64,000 nt of DNA from Fimbriimonadaceae bacterium (GCA_019454105.1 CP075364.1:1181362-1245361), one strand, 5' to 3'. Counted from the stretch's first letter, positions 33,221 through 43,452 are shown. Notes: generated from the sequence alone by a model not told the origin. Numbers and translations: made by a program.

Positions 33221-34790
33221 TCACTTCTCCGCCAGCCAGCGGGCCTGCTCGACGTCCCAAGTGGGCGTCGAGCCAGAGATTGGCCCGTCCTGTCGGACAG
33301 TCACTTGCGCCTTGACCCGTCCGCTGCTGCTCACGTAAGCGCTAGCCGAGGGAAGTTCGATGTCGATCGTCGTCATCCGGCTCGGAAGCAGTCTGGACGA
33401 AAGTTCGACCCAAGAACCGGTCGAGAAGTTCCAAAGCGACACACGCTCGCGGAAGTTCGAAACCTTGTTCCGAGACGTCAAGCGGAACCAGACCCGCTTG
33501 GTCGGGGCCCCGACTGGAAACGTATGCTCGAACCGAACGGTGCAGAGCCGGTCAGTCGGCTCTGTCTCGATTCCCTTGCCGACGCGCAAAGCGAGCCCGT
33601 CCGGCACTTCGCTGTCCGAGAAGTCCGATCCAGACTGGATGAGACCAAACTCGACTTGAGAGTTTTCGCCGTCAAGGGCGCTGTAGTCCCACCGTTGCTC
33701 GTTGGTCCGGACCGCGATCCAGGCGTTGTTGCCGCTCGGGCCAATGTCCTTGCCACCGAACGACCCACTGTCGATCCCGGTCACGAACGTGCCTTCGCGG
33801 GGAAGGACCGATCCCGGCTCAAGCACTGCGGCGAGGTCGTTCACGATCCCCGAGCCAGCGTTCTCGTTGGACCAGAGGAAGAGGAACGGGACGTTGCTCC
33901 TGTTGCCGACTGCGTACCCAGCCGACCCAACTGCGAAGAGTTCCTCGATAGGGCCCAAGTCGGCTGGATCGCCGAGGAGCGTGGTCACTGGCGATGTGCC
34001 GTCCGCGTAGTTGCTGACAAAGACTTGGGCCGGGAACCCCGGCGCTGCGTCCAGCCACCCGTACACCTTGCCACTGAGTGCGCTGCCGTCCACAAAGGTG
34101 GAGTATCCGGTCCTACTGCTCACGAGCACGGTCGGGTCGCCGAACACCGACGACGTGTTGGGTCTCGACCAAAAGGCGATTTGTCCGTTTCCCGTCGAGT
34201 TGGAAAGAATCCCAGACACAGCCGTGCGACCAGTCGCAAACGCTTGGGCTGCACCGTGGACAAAACCAGGACTACTCAAGTCTTGGCGCAAACCGTCATG
34301 GTAGTAGGGTCGACGGAATCCGGACGAGTCGAACCACTGACCTCCCGAACTGGCTCCAGCTATTGTCAAGGCTGATCCTCCAAATGAGGATTCGTTTATT
34401 TCGAGGATGGAAGTTGCGGCTGACCAGTGGACGGCTCGAATGGCCGCGTTCGGGCCGTTATTGGAGAACCCGCTAGCTTCCGTGTCGATGTCGACGACTC
34501 CAACGTGCGTCGCCCCTGGAAGGCCGACGTAAGTGTCCACAAGGAGGGGTTGGTTCTTACCCAGAACGACCTGGCGGGTGAGGTACCCCCCCTTGCTCCC
34601 CAGCCCGAGCCCAAGCCTCGAACCTGGCCCCATGCGGTGGGTGCTGTAGGCACCAGTCAAATCGACTTTCAAGATTTCAAGAACGGCCCCGAAAGTCGGG
34701 GTCGGCGGCTCTTGCGCCGACGCCCCCCCCCTAAGGAGGACACGGCCACGATCGCCAGCGTGAATGCTCTGAGAATTGCGGTCTGTTTCA
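33221..34790 (-). CDS. Secreted propeller-like protein with a G8-tract frameshift, pair copy 1
   Basis: The main frame (33221-34729) encodes a protein of about 500 residues: a propeller-like body (VTGIDSGSFGGKDIGPSGNNAW) and the shared C-terminal module (SLWNFSTGSWVEL, SGRVKAQV, WDVEQARWLAEK). It lacks a start with an export signal. A perfect signal peptide (ATG 34790, MKQTAILRAFTLAIVAVSS) lies directly upstream but one frame away. The switch falls in eight consecutive C on the plus strand (34723-34730). Removing one base gives LGGASAQEPPTP, a normal cleavage site, joined to the body. The alternative TTG start at 34672 would give a non-secreted form. Paralogue at 47968-49599. Confidence 0.72.
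34723..34730 (-). repeat. G8 homopolymer tract at the signal-peptide cleavage region
   Basis: Eight consecutive C on the plus strand (G on the coding strand). With eight bases the signal peptide runs into a Lys/Arg-rich frame that stops at 34679-34677; with seven it continues into the secreted protein. The paralogue has nine G at the same place. Confidence 0.85.
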
Positions 34791-34940
34791 TCGTTCTCTC
34801 CTGGCGGTCACCCGACTACCTTTCAAGACGCGTGCCAAAGAGGAAGCATTCGTCCAAGCGAGACGAACCCGAGAGCGAGGTACAAGAACGACCGACGCTG
34901 GCCCCCGGGCCGAGCTCGTTGTCCCCTGAGCCGAGAGGAG

Positions 34941-37070
34941 TCAGCCGCCGGTCTGGGACTTCTCGATGATCTCTTTCGCGATGTTGGCGGGGACTTCCTC
35001 GTAGTGGGAGGGCGTCACGTTGGGGGTCGCGCGGCCTTGGGTAAGGGAGCGCAGGGTCGTGACGTAGCCGAACATCTCGGAGAGCGGCACGTGGGCCGAG
35101 ACGATCGTGACCCCGCCCGGGGCCGAGTCCATTTTCTCGATCCGTCCGCGGCGGCCGTTGAGGTCGCCGACCACGTCGCCCGTGTTCTGCTCGGGGGTCG
35201 TGATCTCCACGTGCATGATCGGCTCCTTCAGGATCGGCTTGGCCTTCTTCATCGCCTCGCGGAACCCGATCATGCCCGCCTGCTTGAAGGCGTTCTCGTT
35301 CGAGTCGACCTCGTGGTAGCTGCCGTGCACGACCGCGACCTTGACGTCGACCACTGGATACCCGGCCACGACCCCGGCGAGCATCGCCTCGCGCACGCCC
35401 TTTTCGATCGCAGGGATGTACTCCCTCGGAACCGATCCGCCGACCGTCTTGTTCTCGAAGACGAAGCCTTGGCCGATCTCGAGCGGCTCGACTTCGAGCA
35501 CACAATGGCCGTACTGGCCCGAGCCGCCAGTCTGGCGCACGAACTTGCCGTCAGCCTTGGCCGGGGCACTGATCGTCTCACGGTAGGCGACCTGGGGCTT
35601 GCCCTGGTTCGCTTGGACGCCGAACTCGCGGTTCAGACGGTCCACGATGATCTCCAGGTGGAGCTCGCCCATGCCGGAGATGATCGTCTGGCCGCTCTCA
35701 GGGTCGGTGAAGACACGGAAGGTGGGGTCTTCCTCGGCCAGGCGTTGCAGGCTCGACCCGAGCTTTTCCTGGTCGGCGCGGCTCTTGGGCTCGATCGCGA
35801 TCTGGATGACCGGCTCGGGGAACTTGATCGACTCAAGGGTCAGGGCCTTGTTCGGGTCGCACACGGTCATGCCGGTGCGCACGTCGTTCAGACCGATCAC
35901 GCCCACGATCTCGCCCGCGCTCACTTCGTCCACGTCCTCGCGCTTGTTGGCATGCATTTCCATGATGCGGCCCACGCGCTCGGTGCGGGTGCGGAGGTCG
36001 TTGGTCTGGGGGTCACGGTAGCAAACGGCGACCTGACTTCCCTTCTTGAGCACGCCCGAATAGACCCGGACGTAGGTCAGGCGGCCGACGAACTTGTCGC
36101 TCTGGATCTTGAACGCGAGTGCGGCGAAGGGCTCGCTGTCGTCGGCCCTGCGCTCGACCTCGTTCTCGGTGTCAGGATCAAGCCCCTTGACAGCCCCGAC
36201 GTCCATCGGGCTCGGGAGATACTCGATGACGGCGTCGCAGAGGGCCTGGACGCCCTTGTTCTTGAAGCTGGATCCGCAGAGCACCGGCACGACCTTGCCC
36301 GCGATAGTGCCCGCTCGGAGCGCCTTCTTGATGTCGTCGACCGGGATCTCCTCGCCATCAAGGAACCGCTCCATGATCGAGTCGTCGAACTCCGAGATCG
36401 ACTCCAGGAGCTTCTCACGGTACTCGTCGGCGGTGGCCTTGAGATCGTCGGGGCACTCGCGCTCTTCGAACTGCTTGCCGTCGTCGCTGGTGTACCAGGT
36501 CGCCTTCATGGTGATGAGGTCGACATAGCCTTTGAAGTCGCTTTCGGCCCCGATCGGGATCGTGATCGGGGCAGCGTTGGCCCCGAGCCGGTCTCTCATT
36601 CGGCTGACGACAGAGAAGAAGTCCGCGCCCAGGCGGTCCATCTTGTTGATGTAGGCGATCCGAGGGACGCCGTATTTGTTCGCCTGGCGCCAGACCGTCT
36701 CGGACTGGGGCTGGACACCGCCGACCGCGCAGTAGACCGCGCAGAGGCCGTCGAGCACACGGAGAGACCGCTCGACCTCGACCGTGAAGTCGACGTGGCC
36801 CGGGGTGTCGATGATGTTGATCTTGTGCTCGGGCTTGTCGCCGTTGCTGCCGCTCCAGAAGCAGGAGGTGGCGGCGGAGGTGATGGTGATGCCGCGCTCT
36901 TGCTCTTGCTCCATCCAGTCCATGGTGGCGGCGCCGTCGTGGACCTCACCGATCTTGTGCGTGCGCCCCGTGTAATAGAGGATCCGCTCGGTGGTCGTCG
37001 TCTTGCCCGCGTCGATGTGGGCGGCGATCCCGATGTTTCGGACGAGTTCAATGGGGTGGCTACGGGGCAT
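34941..37070 (-). CDS. fusA: Elongation factor G
   Basis: A 709-residue translocation GTPase. It has G1 [20 protein letters not shown], effector [13 protein letters not shown]3 [26 protein letters not shown], and domains II-V with [14 protein letters not shown] and [27 protein letters not shown]. Length is normal. It is third in rpsL-rpsG-DUF5990-fusA. The spacer to DUF5990 (37071-37177) may carry its own promoter, but I could not identify one with confidence. The long open frame on the opposite strand is a shadow. Confidence 0.97.
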   Translation of the reverse strand: MPRSHPIELVRNIGIAAHIDAGKTTTTERILYYTGRTHKIGEVHDGAATMDWMEQEQERGITITSAATSCFWSGSNGDKPEHKINIIDTPGHVDFTVEVERSLRVLDGLCAVYCAVGGVQPQSETVWRQANKYGVPRIAYINKMDRLGADFFSVVSRMRDRLGANAAPITIPIGAESDFKGYVDLITMKATWYTSDDGKQFEERECPDDLKATADEYREKLLESISEFDDSIMERFLDGEEIPVDDIKKALRAGTIAGKVVPVLCGSSFKNKGVQALCDAVIEYLPSPMDVGAVKGLDPDTENEVERRADDSEPFAALAFKIQSDKFVGRLTYVRVYSGVLKKGSQVAVCYRDPQTNDLRTRTERVGRIMEMHANKREDVDEVSAGEIVGVIGLNDVRTGMTVCDPNKALTLESIKFPEPVIQIAIEPKSRADQEKLGSSLQRLAEEDPTFRVFTDPESGQTIISGMGELHLEIIVDRLNREFGVQANQGKPQVAYRETISAPAKADGKFVRQTGGSGQYGHCVLEVEPLEIGQGFVFENKTVGGSVPREYIPAIEKGVREAMLAGVVAGYPVVDVKVAVVHGSYHEVDSNENAFKQAGMIGFREAMKKAKPILKEPIMHVEITTPEQNTGDVVGDLNGRRGRIEKMDSAPGGVTIVSAHVPLSEMFGYVTTLRSLTQGRATPNVTPSHYEEVPANIAKEIIEKSQTGG

Positions 37071-37177
37071 ACTGTCGCTCGGCTAAGTCAGGCTGGGCAC
37101 GACCTCAGGGGCACGCCCTGGCGATCACACCGAATTATGGCGGCCCAGTTGATATGATCCTGGGCCGTGCCGTCGCT

Positions 37178-37582
37178 TCAGCCCAGGGTCACTTTCACGG
37201 TCGCACAGGCTGGGAAGCCGTCTTTGGCGGCTCCATCGAAAGCCAGGACGATCCTTCGCCCCGTTTTCGCCGCGCTCGCGACAGCTTCTGGGGTCACAAG
37301 TCCAAGGTAGACCTTGGTGCGGCGGTCGCAAACGGCGGTCAGGTCGCCCGCCGAGACGCCCCAGCGCAAGTAAATGAACTGGCCCTTGCCGTCTTGCTGC
37401 AAGAAGGGGCCGCGGAATCTGCCGTCGCGGTACTCGAGGGCCAAGTCGAAGGACAGGTCGTCTCCGGTCGTGCGGACGGGAGCCTCCGTCTTGGCTGAAG
37501 ACCCCTTGCCTCTTTGAAGACCGACGAGGTGTCCCGCCGGCGGGCTCTTGACCAGCAGGGAGAGTGGCACCTCGGCCAGCAC
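37178..37582 (-). CDS. DUF5990-like protein inserted in the str operon
   Basis: A 134-residue protein whose order of conserved pieces fits DUF5990: EVPLSLLVKSPPAGHLVGLQRG, DDLSFDLALEYRDG, GPFLQQDGKGQFIYLRWG, RRTKVYLGLVTPEAV. No reaction is known for the family. It begins 7 nt after the rpsG stop, so it is very likely co-transcribed with the ribosomal genes; an unrelated gene between rpsG and fusA is uncommon. Confidence 0.68.
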   Translation of the reverse strand: MLAEVPLSLLVKSPPAGHLVGLQRGKGSSAKTEAPVRTTGDDLSFDLALEYRDGRFRGPFLQQDGKGQFIYLRWGVSAGDLTAVCDRRTKVYLGLVTPEAVASAAKTGRRIVLAFDGAAKDGFPACATVKVTLG

Positions 37583-37589
37583 AGGAGGC

Positions 37590-38060
37590 CTAGAACCGAT
37601 AGTGGGCGAAAGCCTTGTTCGCGTCGGCCATGCGGTGCGTGTCTTCCTTCTTCTTCACCGAGGAGCCGGTGTTGTTGAAGGCGTCCATGAACTCTCCCGA
37701 GAGCTTGTCGATCATGCTCTTGCCGCTCCGTTTGCGGGCATTGCCGACCATCCACCTCAGGGCGAGGGTGCGTCGGCGCACGGGGCGGACCTCCATGGGC
37801 ACTTGGTAGTTCTGGCCGCCCACGCGTCGCGGACGGACCTCCATCGTCGGCATGACATTGGCGATCGCCTTGTCGAACACGGCCAATGGCTCTTCGCCCA
37901 GTTTCTCTGCCGCCTGCTTGAGGGCGGTGTAGACGATGTGCTCGGCCTTGGACTTCTTGCCGTCCAACATCAGCCGGTTGATGAACCTTTGGAGCAGTTC
38001 CGAACCATGGACAGGGTCCGGAAGAATGACGCGCGGAGGAACTTGACCTTTTCTTGGCAT
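37590..38060 (-). CDS. rpsG: 30S ribosomal protein S7
   Basis: A 156-residue primary 16S rRNA-binding protein of the 30S head. Full-length match: [70 protein letters not shown], and the C-terminal [20 protein letters not shown]. It starts 3 nt after the rpsL stop. Confidence 0.97.
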   Translation of the reverse strand: MPRKGQVPPRVILPDPVHGSELLQRFINRLMLDGKKSKAEHIVYTALKQAAEKLGEEPLAVFDKAIANVMPTMEVRPRRVGGQNYQVPMEVRPVRRRTLALRWMVGNARKRSGKSMIDKLSGEFMDAFNNTGSSVKKKEDTHRMADANKAFAHYRF

Positions 38061-38063
38061 GGT

Positions 38064-38447
38064 TTACTTTCCGGCTGGCTTCGGCCTCTTGGCCCCGTAC
38101 TTGCTGCGGCCTTGCTTGCGGTTGGCGACACCCGAGGTCTGCTGCGTGCCCCGGACAATGTGGTAGCGGACGCCGGGAAGATCCTTGACACGGCCACCGC
38201 GTACCAGCACGACCGAGTGCTCTTGCAGGTTGTGCCCGACACCCGGGATGTAGGCCGTCACTTCGATCTGATTGGTCAAGCGGACGCGGGCGACCTTGCG
38301 CAAAGCCGAGTTCGGTTTCTTGGGAGTGACCGTCCTGACGACTGTGCAGACACCTCTCTTAAACGGGTTCTGCTTGAGGGCGGGCGACTTCGACTTCACT
38401 TTCGAAATCACGCGGCCTTTCCTGACCAATTGATTGACTGTTGGCAT
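38064..38447 (-). CDS. rpsL: 30S ribosomal protein S12
   Basis: A 127-residue protein of the 30S decoding centre. It shows [11 protein letters not shown] at the N-terminus, [19 protein letters not shown] (with the Lys that affects streptomycin response), [25 protein letters not shown] and the C-terminal [11 protein letters not shown] 38447 follows GAGG by a normal distance; an open frame extends to 38627 but has no family content. First gene of the str block. Confidence 0.97.
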   Translation of the reverse strand: MPTVNQLVRKGRVISKVKSKSPALKQNPFKRGVCTVVRTVTPKKPNSALRKVARVRLTNQIEVTAYIPGVGHNLQEHSVVLVRGGRVKDLPGVRYHIVRGTQQTSGVANRKQGRSKYGAKRPKPAGK

Positions 38448-38794
38448 GAATCCTCGGTTCTCTGCAGGTTCGGGGCCAGCTGGACGAACCAAAAGAGCCC
38501 CTCGCATTTCGCGCAGGGGCCCGCTTCGGACAATAAGGTCGACACGTTTTTCAGCCGGTCGTCTCAATGGTCGGAAACAAGCTCCTCCGCTACCGCCCAA
38601 GGCGATCACCTTCAGACGGATCGTCATTCTGCCCCCAGGCCAACTCGATTGTCAAGGTCCCGGGGCACTGTCCCGGTTGCGGACAAGCCAAGGCAAAAGG
38701 TCATATTGCCTACTGATGATGTGCCCGGGCACTTTCTCATGTCCGGGTCTGTATGAATTGCCATGGCCTCCGGGCCTGGTCAGGACAAACTTCC

Positions 38795-39346
38795 ATGCTC
38801 AACATTCGAAACTTCGCTCTCACTGCCGCGGTCGCGGGCTCGCTCGCCGTCGCCGCCACTGCCCTCGCTCCCCGAGCTACGATCGTCGACGTCGCCGCGG
38901 GCAACAAGGACTTCTCCACCCTGGTCAGCCTCGTCAAGAAGGCGGGACTCGTCGACACTCTGAACAGCAAGGGCCCCTTCACGGTCTTTGCCCCGACCAA
39001 CAAAGCGTTCGAGAAGCTGCCAAAGGCGACTCTGACGGCCGTGCAAAACGACGACGAGCTTCTTAAGAGGGTTCTTCTCTACCACGTCGTCCCGGGCAAG
39101 GTCCTGGCCAAGGACGTGGTCAAAGTCACCTCGGCCAACACGGCACTTGAGGGTGGGAAGGTCAAGGTCAACGTCAAGAACGGCAAGGTCAAGATCAATG
39201 ACGCCAACGTTGTCAAGACCGATATCGCCGCGAGCAACGGCGTCATCCATGTGATCGACAGCGTGCTCGTCCCGCCCGCCAACATGAGCTTGGCCGCCAA
39301 CGTGGGCACCAAGGCCAAGTCCTGCTCCGACTGCACCGGCAAGTAA
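38795..39346 (+). CDS. Secreted fasciclin-domain protein
   Basis: A 183-residue exported protein with a signal peptide (NFALTAAVAGSLAVAATALA). One FAS1 domain (about 27-165) has the H1 block GPFTVFAPTNKAFEKLP, the YHVVPGKVLAKDVVKV segment and the H2 block NGVIHVIDSVLVP. FAS1 domains mediate adhesion in many bacteria. It ends in an unusual Cys-containing tail KAKSCSDCTGK, which could form a disulfide or attachment site. A clear terminator follows. ATG 38795 is chosen because it begins the signal peptide. Confidence 0.9.
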   Translation: MLNIRNFALTAAVAGSLAVAATALAPRATIVDVAAGNKDFSTLVSLVKKAGLVDTLNSKGPFTVFAPTNKAFEKLPKATLTAVQNDDELLKRVLLYHVVPGKVLAKDVVKVTSANTALEGGKVKVNVKNGKVKINDANVVKTDIAASNGVIHVIDSVLVPPANMSLAANVGTKAKSCSDCTGK

Positions 39347-39373
39347 AGCCGGGCTTCCTCTTCTTTTCCGGTT

Positions 39374-39410
39374 CGGCCCCCTCCGCCTTGCAGGGGGCCG
39401 ATCTTTGTTT
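39374..39410 (+). terminator. Intrinsic terminator after the fasciclin gene
   Basis: A 9-bp GC-rich stem (39374-39382 with 39392-39400) is followed by ATCTTTGTTTT. It stands 28 bp beyond the stop codon. Confidence 0.85.
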
Positions 39411-39463
39411 TGGAAGGGCCCTCTGAGTGCGGTTCCTACGCGGGCCAGTAAACTGGAGGGCTC

Positions 39464-40996
39464 ATGAGCGAGGAAAGGACGCTTCGCGAGATCCGATTGG
39501 AGAAACTGGCCCGTCTCCGCAGTTTGGGCATGGATCCGTTCGCTGTCGAGAGGTTCGAGCGGACCGACACGGCAGAAGGATTGCTCGCCCGGTTCGACGT
39601 GTTGGGCGGGCACCAGGACGAGGCCGAAGCCAAGACACCGATCCAGTTCGCGGGGAGGATCGTATCGCTCCGCATGATGGGCAAGGCCGCCTTCGCCCAC
39701 TTGTCGGACGGCGACCACCGCATCCAGGGTTACTTCCGCAAGGACGATCTTTCGGAACTGGAGTGGGAAGCGTTCGGTCTGCTCGATATCGGCGACCACT
39801 TGGGCGTCAATGGCCGCCTCTTCCTCACCAAGACGGGTGAGAAGTCGATCCACGTCGAGTCGTTGACTCCGCTCAGCAAGGCTCTGGAGACCCTCCCTCT
39901 TGGGAAGGAGAAGGACGGGCACCAATGGTACGGCCTGGAGGACGTTGAGGCGCGCTACCGGCATCGGCACTTGGACTTGCTCACAAACCATGAGGCCCGA
40001 GCCAGACTACTCTTGCGATCGCGGATCGTCTCGGCTGTGCGGCGGTTCTTCGACCAGCGGGGATTCTTCGAAGTCGAGACTCCGATGCTCCAGTTAGAGG
40101 CTGGTGGGGCGGCGGCCCGGACTTTCGGGACGCACTACAACGCCTACGACCTGGAAGTGAAGCTGCGAATCTCGCTGGAGCTCTATCTCAAGCGGGTGAT
40201 TTGTGGCGATGTCGCGAAGGTCTATGAGATCGGGCGGGTCTTTCGCAACGAAGGCGTGAGCAACCGGCACAACCCCGAGTTCACCCTCCTCGAGTGGTAC
40301 GAGGCGTACGCGAACCTGGAGGACGTGATGACGACGGTCGAAGACCTCTTCCGCTTTGTCATTGCCGATTGCTTCCCCCATGAGGGGGACAAGCGTTCGC
40401 CCGTCGATTTCAGCAAGCCTTGGAAACGAGTCCAGCTTCTTGAAGAGATCGAGCGGCACTCGGGCCTGACTGCCGAAGATCTGTCCTCTTTGGACCGGGC
40501 CAAGCTGGCCTTGGGTGAGCGCGAGGTTGTCAACCCAGCGACCGGCAAGCGGATTTCGGCTGGTGAAGAAGCCCATTTGGGGGGCTTGATCGAGAAACTG
40601 CTCGAGGTCTTTGTCGAGCCGACCTTGATCGAGCCGACTTTCGTCGTCGGATACCCGATCGAGACTTCTCCTCTCGCAAAGAGGGATCCGAACCGGCCCG
40701 GCTTCACGCGGAGGTTCGAGGGCTATGTCCTCGGGCGCGAGATCTGCAACGCTTTCAGCGAGATCAACGATCCCTTGGACCAGCGCGAAAGGTTCGAAGC
40801 GCAAGAGCGCGAAAGGGTCCGTGGGGACGACGAGGCGCACCCGATGGACGAGGAGTTCCTCTATGCGCTCGAGTGCGGCATGCCGCCGACCGGCGGATGC
40901 GGGATCGGTATCGACCGTATGGTCATGCTGCTGACCGGGGCAGAGCACTTGCGCGAGGTGCTCCTCTTCCCGATGATGAAGCCCCGAGGGGACTGA
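39464..40996 (+). CDS. lysS: Lysyl-tRNA synthetase, class II
   Basis: A 510-residue class II synthetase. The N-terminal OB-fold for anticodon recognition (about 55-165, IQFAGRIVSLRMMGKAAFAHLSDG) is followed by the catalytic core with motif 2 (FRNEGVSNRHNPEFTLLEWYEA) and motif 3 (GGCGIGIDRMVMLLTG). It activates lysine and charges tRNA-Lys. Shine-Dalgarno GGAGGG stands 3-8 nt before ATG 39464, with TAAACT just upstream. Confidence 0.95.
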   Translation: MSEERTLREIRLEKLARLRSLGMDPFAVERFERTDTAEGLLARFDVLGGHQDEAEAKTPIQFAGRIVSLRMMGKAAFAHLSDGDHRIQGYFRKDDLSELEWEAFGLLDIGDHLGVNGRLFLTKTGEKSIHVESLTPLSKALETLPLGKEKDGHQWYGLEDVEARYRHRHLDLLTNHEARARLLLRSRIVSAVRRFFDQRGFFEVETPMLQLEAGGAAARTFGTHYNAYDLEVKLRISLELYLKRVICGDVAKVYEIGRVFRNEGVSNRHNPEFTLLEWYEAYANLEDVMTTVEDLFRFVIADCFPHEGDKRSPVDFSKPWKRVQLLEEIERHSGLTAEDLSSLDRAKLALGEREVVNPATGKRISAGEEAHLGGLIEKLLEVFVEPTLIEPTFVVGYPIETSPLAKRDPNRPGFTRRFEGYVLGREICNAFSEINDPLDQRERFEAQERERVRGDDEAHPMDEEFLYALECGMPPTGGCGIGIDRMVMLLTGAEHLREVLLFPMMKPRGD

Positions 40997-41037
40997 CTTC
41001 CTTTCGTTCTGCCCTCGTCTTGTGGCGAATGGCGGGG

Positions 41038-41357
41038 TGAGGCCGGACCTGAGTCCGGCCCGAACGCCCCCCCCCCGTGAACGGGGGAGGGGGCTCTTGG
41101 CCTTCGTTCTCCCCGAACGGCCTGGGGGCCCCGGGGGGATGCTGCTCGGGTGAGGCCAGGACATGAGTCCGGCCCGAACGCCCCCACCCCCCTGACCCCC
41201 TCCCCCGTGAACGGGGGAGGGGGCTCTTGGCCTTCGTTCTCCCCGAACGGCCTGGGGGCCCCGGGGGGATGCTGCTCGGGTGAGGCCAGGACATGAGTCC
41301 GGCCCGAACGCCCCCACCCCCCTGACCCCCTCCCCCGTGAACGGGGGAGGGGGCTTT
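41038..41357. repeat. 130-bp direct repeats with palindromic cores
   Basis: Three tandem units start at 41038, 41151 and 41281. Units two and three are 130 bp apart; the first lacks 17 bp and the third is cut short. Each has a GTCCGGCC palindrome half and the inverted repeat CCCCTCCCCCGTGAACGGGG-type core. This explains the whole intergenic stretch 40997-41364; no gene is visible there. Layout resembles the repeats by the DUF559 gene, although the sequences differ. Confidence 0.85.
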
Positions 41358-41364
41358 GTCTCTT

Positions 41365-42807
41365 TTACGGGTTGACGATCCAGTTCACGAGGTCCCAATC
41401 GACCTCAGGAAGCGGGTTGGCCGAGATGCCGTTCGGGAACGTGCGGATCCGGGCCTGCAAGCGGCCGCTGCCGTTGACCTTGCCGGTCGCCGGGCTCGCG
41501 ATGGACTCGCGGGTGCCGTAGACCGTGTTGAACGGGTTGGTGTTCAGCAGGTTCTCGTAGGTGCTGGTGTTCCAGTTCCACTGCTCGAGCTCCTGGCGGA
41601 ACTGGCCGCCGGTGACCATGCGGCTCTTGACCCGGAAGGTCACGCTGCTCGGGGTCAGGATCGAGGTCGTGCCCTGGAGCGTGCCCCAGACGAAGGCCTC
41701 GGTCGGGTTCGCCACGAAGAACTTCTTCAGGCGGAGGGCGACGTTGTTGTCGGTCGCCAGGTCGGCGATCGTGCCCGAGATGATCTGGCCGCGCTGGAGC
41801 GTCAGAGCGTCGGGAGCGACGGTCTCAGGGGCGGCGCCAGCTGGGATCAGGACGAGGCCACGGAAGCGGGTGTTGCTGCCAGCCGTCGCAAGGGTCGTCC
41901 ACGAGGCGAACCCGGATCCCGTGTCGGTCGTCCGCAGCAGGGTCGTTCCAGCCGAGGACGTGGCATAGATCGTGGTTCCGTCCACAGCGATGCCCCCGAT
42001 GCCGGTGCCGCTCAGGTTGTAGTTGACAGTCCAGACATCGAGAATCGGGTCACGGGTGAGCTTGACAAGACCGGTTCCGCTGGTCGAGGTCGCCAAGTAC
42101 ATGGTGTTCTCGCCCACGACGACCCAGTTGCGGCTGCTCGCGCCATTCGGAGTGTCAAAGAGCGGCGTGTAGCCCAGGCCGCCGGTGTACTCGCCGAACC
42201 CGTTGCCGCCCGAGGGGCCGACGTTGGAGCCGCTGAAGTAAATGACTCCCGGACGAACCTCGCGGATGTATCGCGAGCTCGGGAACGGATTGAGAAGCTG
42301 GTCCGGGGTCGTGTTGAACGTACCCTTGAGAAGCCCGAGATCGCCGCCCGTGACGTAGTACTCGTCACCGTCAGGCGACCAGAGCCCGCGGAGGCCGTCG
42401 CCGGCCGACGGGACGAAGGTGTTCGACAGGGTGACCGACTTGTTGGCGATCGAGACTCGTCCGACGACGCGCTGAGTGAGCAAGACGTCGAACCCGGCGC
42501 CGCGTGCGGGGTGGTCATATCCCGCGACCATCAAGAACTTGCCGTCGCCCGAGACGCTCAGGTTGCCCTCGCTGGTCTCGCCATAAGCGTTGGTGACGTG
42601 TCGGCCACCCGGGAGGTTGACGAGCACCACGTCCGAACCGACCGGGGCGCCTGCAGGCGTGAACTCGCGAAGAGCCGAAGCCTGCGGGTCAGGACTGACG
42701 CTTCCCCCGTCGCCAAGTACGTTGACCACCAGATTGCCAGCTTGGAACTGGGCCTGGACAGCGACGGTCAGCGCCGCCAGCGCAATGAATAAGGTTTTCT
42801 TCATCAT
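41365..42807 (-). CDS. Secreted propeller-like protein with the shared C-terminal module
   Basis: A 480-residue exported protein with signal peptide (KKTLFIALAALTVAVQAQ). About 320 residues of propeller-like repeats follow (EGNLSVSGDGKFLMVAGYDH, GLRGLWSPDGDEYYVTGGD, IGGIAVDGTTIYATSSAG). A C-terminal module (from about 330) has RGQIISGTIADLATDNNVALRL, EQWNWNTSTYENLL, GSGRLQARI and VDWDLVNWIVNP. The same module ends four other proteins in the window. Shine-Dalgarno GAGAGG precedes the start. Function unknown; probably surface or matrix. Confidence 0.75.
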   Translation of the reverse strand: MMKKTLFIALAALTVAVQAQFQAGNLVVNVLGDGGSVSPDPQASALREFTPAGAPVGSDVVLVNLPGGRHVTNAYGETSEGNLSVSGDGKFLMVAGYDHPARGAGFDVLLTQRVVGRVSIANKSVTLSNTFVPSAGDGLRGLWSPDGDEYYVTGGDLGLLKGTFNTTPDQLLNPFPSSRYIREVRPGVIYFSGSNVGPSGGNGFGEYTGGLGYTPLFDTPNGASSRNWVVVGENTMYLATSTSGTGLVKLTRDPILDVWTVNYNLSGTGIGGIAVDGTTIYATSSAGTTLLRTTDTGSGFASWTTLATAGSNTRFRGLVLIPAGAAPETVAPDALTLQRGQIISGTIADLATDNNVALRLKKFFVANPTEAFVWGTLQGTTSILTPSSVTFRVKSRMVTGGQFRQELEQWNWNTSTYENLLNTNPFNTVYGTRESIASPATGKVNGSGRLQARIRTFPNGISANPLPEVDWDLVNWIVNP

Positions 42808-42958
42808 GTGATCCTCTCCCGGACCGGTGGGCCCGGCATGAACGACCTCGGGTTTACAGGTGGAGGATTAAGAGTCGATTAACGTTAGGGCCCGATGGCG
42901 GGATCGGCAACCGGCTGGAGTCATGGAGCCCAGGACAAACCCAGTAAAGCTACAAGCA

Positions 42959-42990
42959 GGCCCCAAAGCCGACATCAAGGCTTTGGGGCC
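42959..42990 (-). terminator. Hairpin after rplT
   Basis: Perfect 12-bp arms (42959-42970 and 42979-42990) with an 8-base loop stand 22 bp beyond the rplT stop. The bases beyond it on the minus strand are moderately T-rich. Confidence 0.75.
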
Positions 42991-43012
42991 AATATGGAGG
43001 GGCGGGAAGGGC

Positions 43013-43360
43013 TTAGCCGACCGATTGTTTGACCAGGGCGGAGAACGCCTTGGGGTCATGGATCGCCAGCTCCGAAAGCATCTTTCGGTTCACCTGCAGC
43101 CCTTTCTTGGTCATGCCATCGATAAGTTGGCTGTACTTGATGCCGTTCTCGCGGCACGCGGCCGAGATGCGGACCACCCAGAGCTGGCGGAAATCGCGCT
43201 TGCGCTGTCGCCGGTCGCGGAACGCGTACTGGCCACTCTTCATGACCTGCTCGTGCGCGTTCTTGAAGACGTTCTTCTTACGTTGGAAGTAGCCCTTGGC
43301 GCGAGCGATCACCTTCCGGTGCCGCTTCTGGCGCATCAGGCCTCGTTTGACTCTTGCCAT
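43013..43360 (-). CDS. rplT: 50S ribosomal protein L20
   Basis: A 115-residue protein with the L20 pattern: ARVKRGLMRQKRHRKVIARAKGY, QVMKSGQYAFRDRRQRKRDFRQLWVVRISAACRENG, KMLSELAIHDPKAF. It binds 23S rRNA and, in many bacteria, represses its own operon. Last gene of infC-rpmI-rplT. Confidence 0.97.
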   Translation of the reverse strand: MARVKRGLMRQKRHRKVIARAKGYFQRKKNVFKNAHEQVMKSGQYAFRDRRQRKRDFRQLWVVRISAACRENGIKYSQLIDGMTKKGLQVNRKMLSELAIHDPKAFSALVKQSVG

Positions 43361-43428
43361 GGTTGATTCTCAGTTTGTCTTGGTCGGACCGCTTCCCAGC
43401 CCATCGAAGGGCGGTGGCGGTATGAGAG

Positions 43429-43452
43429 GCCCTCTGAACAGGTTCAGAGGGC
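43429..43452 (-). terminator. 11-bp perfect inverted repeat at the rpmI stop
   Basis: Arms 43429-43439 and 43442-43452 separated by two bases; the right arm contains the rpmI stop codon. It may attenuate readthrough into rplT or take part in L20 autoregulation. No T-run follows. Confidence 0.5.

Noticed and set aside
34776-37157. 793-codon open frame on the plus strand opposite fusA
   Set aside because: It is a shadow of elongation factor G; the translation is rich in His, Arg and Asp repeats with no domain. The same applies to the frame opposite tuf at 30290-31576.
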